Source of the DNA: Thermoanaerobaculia bacterium
Lineage (GTDB): Bacteria; Acidobacteriota; Thermoanaerobaculia; Gp7-AA8
Assembly (NCBI GenBank): GCA_017883215.1
Contig: JADGOA010000215.1
Span: 1-6,373, forward strand
Direction: 5' to 3'
DNA length: 6,373 nucleotides
Part shown: one piece after another, positions 6,065 to 6,373 of the stretch
How the letters are laid out: every line of letters starts with the position of its first letter
How positions within the stretch are numbered: position 1 is the stretch's first letter
Program-made: the position numbers and the translations under genes
Notes under the pieces: generated by a model
Told to the model about the DNA's origin: nothing
Database searches by the model: none
The model's input: the letters and a program-made list of their open reading frames with translations, nothing else

Positions 6065-6373
6065 TCACATCTCCAGCGGGCGGTAGAAGAGGGTCGTAGT
6101 TGTGGATGCCAATGCTGGGTCTGAGTCAAAAGTCTCGTCGGCGGATGGCAGACGCGATTTCAGGGCGCAATCCAGGGTGCACCGGGCAGATCGAGCATCG
6201 GGAAGCGGGCAGACGGTTGCGAGTGCAGGTGAGCGAGACACCGATCGCTGGCGACGGGGGTATCACCTGTTGTCAGATCGGCGGTTGCAGCGCGAAACGG
6301 CCTCCTCGCCGAAGGACCTCAGGTCGTCGCCGGATGGGCCGGCGCGGGCTTGTCGGGGACCTCAGCCGTTGGG
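6065..6373. other. Region without a convincing gene
   Basis: No frame on either strand reads as a plausible protein over these 309 bases; the open stretches are short and rich in Arg, Pro and Ser. There is a 7-bp inverted repeat, CAGGTGA (6226-6232) and TCACCTG (6263-6269), and a 9-base direct repeat, GGACCTCAG (6314-6322 and 6357-6365). Neither is long enough to define an element alone. The stretch begins where the hydrolase frame is lost, so it may be decayed coding DNA or an inserted intergenic repeat. Confidence 0.4.

Overview
The window is about 6.4 kb of GC-rich DNA with strong third-position G/C bias. Secreted beta-propeller proteins, a dockerin-like calcium-loop pair and a REP-associated transposase together suggest an uncultivated soil-type bacterium, perhaps Acidobacteriota. 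That placement is inference: there is no rRNA or marker gene, and nothing in the window proves a taxon.

Left part (1-510): the 3' end of an unidentified plus-strand gene runs in from the edge and stops at 135. A small DUF2283-family gene (163-384) follows closely. Next comes a pair of convergent, inverted copies of a REP-like palindromic repeat (403-466 and 469-510).

Mobile module (403-1207): a short HUH/Y1 transposase of the RAYT type (600-1148) lies between this inverted repeat pair and a third copy (1148-1207), which overlaps its stop codon. The arrangement matches a REP/RAYT unit. The long upstream extension of the transposase frame, from a GTG at 420, reads through the left repeat pair and is probably not translated.

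Central part (1358-5850): two co-directional genes encode exported beta-propeller proteins. The first is a 1046-residue protein with a signal peptide, a strong ribosome binding site and about 17 BNR/Asp-box repeats. The second starts at a TTG 98 bases downstream. It is a 417-residue protein of the PQQ-dependent sugar dehydrogenase (GSDH) type with a signal peptide and two C-terminal dockerin-like calcium loops. They may be co-transcribed, with a short inverted repeat between them. Their substrates cannot be read from the sequence.

Right part (5851-6373): a hairpin lies at the convergent boundary. Beyond it, on the minus strand, is what looks like the last ~50 residues of an alpha/beta hydrolase, including the catalytic-His region, whose reading frame is broken upstream. 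The final ~300 bases have no convincing gene and may be decayed or repeat sequence.

I see no CRISPR array, tRNA, rRNA or clear defence system. The most notable items are the RAYT with its three REP copies, the dehydrogenase-dockerin fusion, the large Asp-box protein and the truncated hydrolase.
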